Assembly (NCBI GenBank): GCA_018475625.1
Contig: JAAKEZ010000001.1
Span: 62,001 to 126,000 of the forward strand
Direction of reading: 5' to 3'
Source of the DNA: Candidatus Bathyarchaeota archaeon A05DMB-2
GTDB taxonomy: Archaea; Thermoproteota; Bathyarchaeia; Bathyarchaeales; Bathycorpusculaceae
Length of the DNA: 64,000 nucleotides
The notes under the pieces were generated by a model. The model ran no database searches and was not told the origin of the DNA. It saw only the letters and a list, made by a program, of their open reading frames with translations. A program made the translations under genes and the position numbers. This document shows, piece after piece, positions 59,947 through 64,000 of the stretch; positions within the stretch are counted from its first letter, which is position 1; every line of letters starts with the position of its first letter.

Positions 59947-60971
59947 ACCCGACTTTTGAAGTGCTCCCAGCCGCGAGCCTCAACCATCCGCTTCTCTCCG
60001 CCCATGTCCAGTAGCACCTGCAGGTCCCGCGTCGCCTTCCCAACAGGCAGCAAGCAGCCTCCTGCGGCTTCCACGGCTGTTTCCGCCTCAACCCATCGTT
60101 TAGGCTTAACTGTGACCACAAGTTCATACTCTTCGCCGCCGTAAAGCGCCAGCTCCATCGCGTCCAGTCCGTTAAATTCGGCGAAGCACTTCACTTCATG
60201 GGCAATCGGCAGGCTGTTAACCAGAAATCCCACTCCGCTCATTCTCGACAACTCATGCAGGCTCCACGCAAGTCCGTCGCTGCTGTCGATGGAAGCGGAA
60301 ACCGCGCCAGAACCACCCAAAGCCAAGCCCTCTTTCAACCTTGCTGTGGGCATGCAAACTGCTCTCAACAGCACTTCACGCAGTTCCCTCGAAGCCGCGT
60401 AACCATCCAGTAGCAGCCGCAGCCCCGCAGCCGTCTTGCCGAAAAAACCAGTAACCGCCACGATGTCGCCTGGCTTGGCGCCGCTCCGCAGCATCAACGC
60501 CTTCTTCTGCGCTGTGCCAAAAAGTGAAATCGAAATGACTAGGTCGGAGGCTTCGCTGGTGTCGCCGCCGATTATGTACGTGCCGTGTTCCCGTGCGCCA
60601 GAGTTGAGTCCCCGCGCGATTTCCTCCACATCTCTCCGCATGAAGCCTCTGGGCAACCCAAGCGAGACTAGCGCAGCCACAGGTTTAGCGCCTTTGGCGG
60701 CAAAGTCGCTGATGTTCATAACCACGGCTTTCCGCGCAGCTTGCCACAAGCTCATACCGCGAGGCACATCCGTCTTGCCTATAAGCATGTCCGTTTTCAA
60801 CACGGCAACCTGCCCGCCGCCCAAGTTAACCGCGGAAACGTCATCCCCGAACGGCACAGGTGCGTCGGGCATGGCGTCTAAACGGGCGCGGATGAGCTGG
60901 ATTATTTTGTGTTCACCCAGTTCTTGGCTTGCGTCTTCTGGGCTGGTTTTTTCAGGCTTTAGTTTTCGCAA
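59943..60971 (-). CDS. thiL: Thiamine-monophosphate kinase
   Basis: 342 residues. PurM-like kinase that forms thiamine diphosphate from thiamine monophosphate. Motifs: ELGEHKIIQLIRARL, PFGDDVSAVNLGGGQVAVLKTDMLIGKTDVPRGMSLWQAARKAVVMNISDFAAKGAKPVAALVSLGLP; later IIGGDTSEASDLVIS, IDSSDGLAWSLHELS and YGGEEYELVVTV. TTG at 60971 with GGAGG 9 nt before is preferred over the ATG at 61007, whose extra residues are basic and not family-like. The fold is related to the CblS-like proteins at 49-51 kb. Confidence 0.93.
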   Translation of the reverse strand: MRKLKPEKTSPEDASQELGEHKIIQLIRARLDAMPDAPVPFGDDVSAVNLGGGQVAVLKTDMLIGKTDVPRGMSLWQAARKAVVMNISDFAAKGAKPVAALVSLGLPRGFMRRDVEEIARGLNSGAREHGTYIIGGDTSEASDLVISISLFGTAQKKALMLRSGAKPGDIVAVTGFFGKTAAGLRLLLDGYAASRELREVLLRAVCMPTARLKEGLALGGSGAVSASIDSSDGLAWSLHELSRMSGVGFLVNSLPIAHEVKCFAEFNGLDAMELALYGGEEYELVVTVKPKRWVEAETAVEAAGGCLLPVGKATRDLQVLLDMGGEKRMVEARGWEHFKSRV

Positions 60972-61170
60972 CGTTGCAATCCTCCAGCGAAAAAACTCGA
61001 TAAGCAACCTGCTGCTATTTTTAGGCGAGATGCGCCTTTTAAGATTGACGCTACAGGGGCTAATTTGGGTTCCGAGGGTATGGAAATGGATTTTGCGTCA
61101 TTGATTTGTTGGACATACGCCTCGATATCTCAGCCCCGGTGACTGGCTTATCTATAAAGTTGATTTTTGT

Positions 61171-61225
61171 GAAGCCCGGTGGGATTCGAACTCAAGACCT
61201 TCAGCTTACAAGGCTAACGTCCTAT
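61171..61225 (-). repeat. Degenerate tRNA-Thr 3'-half copy (att-like scar)
   Basis: Same orientation as tRNA-Thr(TGT) 2.3 kb to the left. It keeps GTTAGCCTTGTAAGCTGAAGG (anticodon arm) and GTTCGAATCCCA (T loop); the acceptor arm is mutated and the D half is missing. Resembles the tRNA-Pro scar at 11271. Confidence 0.68.
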
Positions 61226-61255
61226 TCAAGCATTCCCTTTTTCTTCCAGTAACAA

Positions 61256-62470
61256 TTAATTTATCTTTTGGATAAGAGACTCGATGAGCTCAGCGCCTTT
61301 TGCGGCTCCATCTGTGCGGATGGGTTCCCAGTCGACTTCTTTGCCTATGTTTGCCTTTATTGTTTGGGCAAGAGCTTCAGGTGTTGTTCGGAAGTAAGTC
61401 ATCTTGATGCCTGCTCCGAGTCGGGTTAGACGCGAAGTCACGTAAAGTTGTTGGTCAAATTGATTTTCTAATGGAAAATAGACGAAGGGGCGGCGTAAAA
61501 CGGTTAGTTCAATTGTCGTTGTCATTCCTCCGACCACGACTGCCATGTCACACGCTGCGTAATGCTCATAGAGGTTGGGGATTAAGCTCTGAACTTCTAC
61601 TTCTGGAGGAAGTTCTGGTGGTTTTCTTCCATACAGTTCTCCACAAACGCATAGCATTCGTAAATTGGGGATTTCTTTTTTGAGGAGAATGTATGCTTTT
61701 CCACATTTCTCCAGCATTTCCATGCCCGCTGATGTTCCGCCTGTGGCGCAGACAACGAGAGGCTCATTCCCATAGCCCAGTTTGGTCCTAATTCTGGCTT
61801 TATCAGCGTACTCAGCGGGGTCAAAGCGGACGATGTAGCCCAAGAAGTGATAGTGCTGCCTAGCGAATTCGCGTTGGTTCGGCAAAAGGAAGCCGAAGTT
61901 TTTGTTTGGTATGTCTTCGGCTTTTCCGACGTAGGCGTAGGTTATGCCTGAATCTGATGAGCGGGACATGCGATTGACCTTGCGTCTGTTCAATCGATGT
62001 GCCCCTATCTTTTCAAGCGGATTATTGGATAAGCTCGCCATGGCTATGAAGTCTTCAATCATAATCATTGGGCACTTTAGCTTGAAATTCAGGTCTGACA
62101 GGGCCATGACGATTTCAAAGGATTCATCGCCTACGACCAAGTCGAAATCGTACTTTGATGCCACTTCTCTAAAGAATAGTCCAGCGTTGTGTTTGAACAT
62201 TTTGTTAGAGAGCTTTACGAATTTCATCAGGTTTAGTTTAAATCCTATTATTGCTTGTGCAGCAGCCTCGTTGTAGTCGGCGCTTAGTCGGGACTCAGGT
62301 AAAAGCGTCTCTCCAGCGTCTTCAATTAGTTTGGATGCTAAGGGATGAGCCAGCCACTGCACTTTGACTTTGGGGTTTTGCTTGCGGAGTTCCTTGACGA
62401 TGGCTAAGTCTCTTGTAACGTGTCCTAAGCCGCCCTGCCAACTCACGAAAAGAATGTTCTTTCCAGTCAA
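61256..62470 (-). CDS. GT-B glycosyltransferase (MurG/MGT-like)
   Basis: 404 residues. N-terminal GLGHVTRDLAIVKEL loop is typical of GT28/MGT-like enzymes; the C-terminal nucleotide-sugar site is VVCATGGTSAGMEML, then EVQSLIPNLYEHYAACDMAVVVGGMTTTIELTVLRRPFVYFPLENQFDQQLYV, the GGMTT loop plus the acidic EL and Q-rich end. Transfers a sugar from a UDP- or similar donor; acceptor unknown. Stop/start overlap of 4 nt with the upstream sensor-like gene shows an operon. Confidence 0.85.
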   Translation of the reverse strand: MTGKNILFVSWQGGLGHVTRDLAIVKELRKQNPKVKVQWLAHPLASKLIEDAGETLLPESRLSADYNEAAAQAIIGFKLNLMKFVKLSNKMFKHNAGLFFREVASKYDFDLVVGDESFEIVMALSDLNFKLKCPMIMIEDFIAMASLSNNPLEKIGAHRLNRRKVNRMSRSSDSGITYAYVGKAEDIPNKNFGFLLPNQREFARQHYHFLGYIVRFDPAEYADKARIRTKLGYGNEPLVVCATGGTSAGMEMLEKCGKAYILLKKEIPNLRMLCVCGELYGRKPPELPPEVEVQSLIPNLYEHYAACDMAVVVGGMTTTIELTVLRRPFVYFPLENQFDQQLYVTSRLTRLGAGIKMTYFRTTPEALAQTIKANIGKEVDWEPIRTDGAAKGAELIESLIQKIN

Positions 62471-64000
62471 TTTTTGGTTTCCTTCTTTTCAGGTTCTGGA
62501 GGAGTAGTTATCATAATGCAGTCAGTGGTTAGGGCTCCGTCGACCGCTGGTCCCGCGTACTTCCATGACGGATTCACAAAGGTTGCGAACGCTTGGCATT
62601 CATTGCTTCTAGCAGATGTCCGATAGCCAGATGGCCAATTCACGGTGTATTTGCAAAGTTTTGGGCTGCCGTGTCCTTCAAGCATAATGCTCGACGGCGG
62701 CAACGTATATGGAAGCGGAAGAAGCGGTATCGGCACCGTCCAACCAGCGAACAGGTTACTGCCTTGGCTCCAAATTTCGAGTTCATCTTCAGCAACTGTT
62801 TTAATGTTTTCGCCTGCAGGGAGCCCTGAAAACACCGCTTTATGAAGCAGCTCAGTTCGGGGGTTGTCTTGGACAATGGCTACGGGAACGAAGATATTGC
62901 CTTTTGAAGTTTGAAGCAACAAGTTGACTATCATGTTGTCTCCTTTTTCGGCGAAATTAGATTGCTCAATGCGAAATACTTGAATCAAAATTGGAGGTAT
63001 GTTGAGGTCAATTGGTGGGTGAATAATTGCCTGTCCCCAGATGGCGCGTGCAATGTTAATACCTTTTTCATACGATTCTGTTTTGTCCTTTTTGGCTCGA
63101 ATCAGTTCGTCAACATTTGCCTCTTTTGTCAAAGACAAGAGGGGGCCCTCGCTTTCAGTTACGCTGGTGCTAACAAGCAGGTTTTTTTCTCTCAGCATCT
63201 TCAAGGCATTCTCAACTGAACTTTGAGAGCCACTCACGGATGTCGACGGCTTGGCTAATGGCGATAGCGGGGCGGCTGATATGGCGGAAGCACCTTTCCA
63301 TAAGTTGTTTAGCACCCTTTTTGTCTTCTCTACGAAATCTGGGTCACTTGTATAAAAGGCACTTTCAAAATGTGGCGCTTCTTGCTGCTTCTCTGGAGGG
63401 GTCTTAAACTGGAAAAGGTGTTGACCGTCAACGATTGTTGTTTCCATGTAAGTAAGCGGGACATGCCTTACCTCGAAGTGTTTTGAGAGTTGGTGGGCTG
63501 CTTCCACGTTCTCGCTGGTTATTGGAGCCATTATCTTGATGGATACGCCCCTTTCAGCCCACTCCTTTAGTGATGACAGGGCTTTCCACGATGTTACGAG
63601 TCCTCTTGAGGAGGTTACAATCATGATTTCCTCCTTAGCTGAAAGCATAATTCCGTCATAAGTTTTCTTGGCTGTTTCTGCCACATCGATATAGAAGGTT
63701 TTCTGCGGTGCTTTGCCTGTTTCGATCTCCGAAATCGTTTGTCTTATGTCCGTTGCGTTACGCCAATAATCTTCGAAGACTTCTGTGAATGCTTGGACGA
63801 GGTCTTTGCAGTTCGTCCAGAGACAAACGTCGTCTTGTTCTGTGGCGGATAAATCGGTTCTAGATTTGATGAAGAATAAGATTTCATCTTTGTCGCGTAT
63901 AACCATACGAGGAAAGAGTCTTAATCCCAAATCGGGGTTTCTTCCTTCAAAATTAAGGTTCGCTTCAGCTATTTCCGTGAGAAGCGTCTTCATCGCAGGC
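62467..64000 (-). CDS. Unknown protein with TrmB/PLD-like sensor region (possibly N-terminally cut)
   Basis: At least 508 residues from an ATG at 63993; the frame may continue beyond the window, so the true start is unsure. Residues about 110-250 read as a phospholipase-D-like, TrmB-type sensor (AKEEIMIVTSSRGLVTSWKALSSLKEWAERGVSIKIMAPIT...FEVRHVPLTYMETTIVDGQHLFQF). The C-terminal half (about 340-500) has beta-rich, Pro/Trp-containing sequence. No winged helix is visible in this part, although classical TrmB proteins start with one. Co-transcribed with the glycosyltransferase gene downstream, perhaps sensing sugars. Confidence 0.55.
   Translation of the reverse strand, partial: PAMKTLLTEIAEANLNFEGRNPDLGLRLFPRMVIRDKDEILFFIKSRTDLSATEQDDVCLWTNCKDLVQAFTEVFEDYWRNATDIRQTISEIETGKAPQKTFYIDVAETAKKTYDGIMLSAKEEIMIVTSSRGLVTSWKALSSLKEWAERGVSIKIMAPITSENVEAAHQLSKHFEVRHVPLTYMETTIVDGQHLFQFKTPPEKQQEAPHFESAFYTSDPDFVEKTKRVLNNLWKGASAISAAPLSPLAKPSTSVSGSQSSVENALKMLREKNLLVSTSVTESEGPLLSLTKEANVDELIRAKKDKTESYEKGINIARAIWGQAIIHPPIDLNIPPILIQVFRIEQSNFAEKGDNMIVNLLLQTSKGNIFVPVAIVQDNPRTELLHKAVFSGLPAGENIKTVAEDELEIWSQGSNLFAGWTVPIPLLPLPYTLPPSSIMLEGHGSPKLCKYTVNWPSGYRTSARSNECQAFATFVNPSWKYAGPAVDGALTTDCIMITTPPEPEKKETKN

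Overview
The window reads as a piece of an archaeal chromosome. The gene set supports this: a HerA-NurA pair, an Sm-like RNA chaperone, archaeal-type phosphoglycerate mutase family protein, TrmY, PyrI, HTH_10 (Bat-type) and RHH regulators, TATA-like boxes 20-40 nt before many starts, and tRNAs of archaeal type. Rubrerythrin, superoxide reductase, hemerythrin, flavodoxins and an ATP-driven radical-enzyme-like system (BcrA/BadF-type activases) point to a strict anaerobe. The overall style resembles uncultured Bathyarchaeia-like Thermoproteota; that placement is inference, not proven by a marker gene here.

Layout. 1-3.7 kb: HerA (cut by the window edge) and NurA, DNA-end resection. 3.8-6.3 kb: tRNA-Ser(GCT), an SDR oxidoreductase with a long C-terminal extension, a secreted membrane-anchored protein. 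6.5-7.1 kb: an AbrB/PIN toxin-antitoxin pair with a clear palindromic operator. 7.4-10 kb: RNase HII, an HTH regulator, a broken geranylgeranyl-reductase-like gene, flavodoxin. 10-11.3 kb: a decayed accessory patch with a broken winged-helix gene, a possible IS605-type remnant, tRNA-Pro(CGG), a small antitoxin/PIN pair and a degenerate copy of the tRNA-Pro 3' half, which looks like an old tRNA-targeted insertion. 11.4-20.3 kb: P-type cation ATPase, a nuclease-fold-like unknown, then many small genes (MazG, YkgJ-type, PyrI, LSm, hemerythrin, several micro-proteins). 20.6-24 kb: ApgM family - CobD - CbiB, tightly packed and linked to the cobalamin aminopropanol arm. 24.2-34 kb: membrane-tethered regulator, S51 peptidase, threonine dehydratase-like, rubrerythrin, secreted proteins, PEBP, an amidotransferase interrupted by one amber codon, tRNA-Ala(GGC).

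34.7-39 kb is a coherent operon: a NapH-like membrane Fe-S protein, one large 2-hydroxyacyl-CoA dehydratase/benzoyl-CoA reductase-family subunit with six well-placed cysteines, two BcrA/BadF-type ATPase activases and a two-cluster ferredoxin. It could drive electrons from the membrane to a low-potential double-cubane-type or dehydratase-type enzyme. 40-43 kb holds a HIT protein and coiled-coil proteins. 43.7-49.4 kb is one 1883-residue DUF4011/SF1-helicase/REase fusion, probably a genome-defence gene.

49.4-51.8 kb carries two PurM-like paralogues around an ECF-type substrate-binding membrane protein, resembling the bacterial CblS/CblT alpha-ribazole salvage pair. One paralogue is fused to a ribbon-helix-helix DNA-binding domain and a perfect palindrome lies in the divergent promoter. 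52-64 kb: a giant MMPL/RND exporter with a duplicated ectodomain and its divergent Bat-type regulator, superoxide reductase, Hsp20, tRNA-Pro(TGG), nitroreductase, tRNA-Thr(TGT), TrmY/ThiL, a degenerate tRNA-Thr 3' half, a glycosyltransferase and a TrmB-like sensor protein.

A family of about 60-120 bp intergenic repeats recurs at 7.2, 24.0, 43.2 and 56.5 kb and fits no feature type I know by name. Several genes carry single lesions (an in-frame TAG, one-base frameshifts) that could be decay, recoding or assembly errors.
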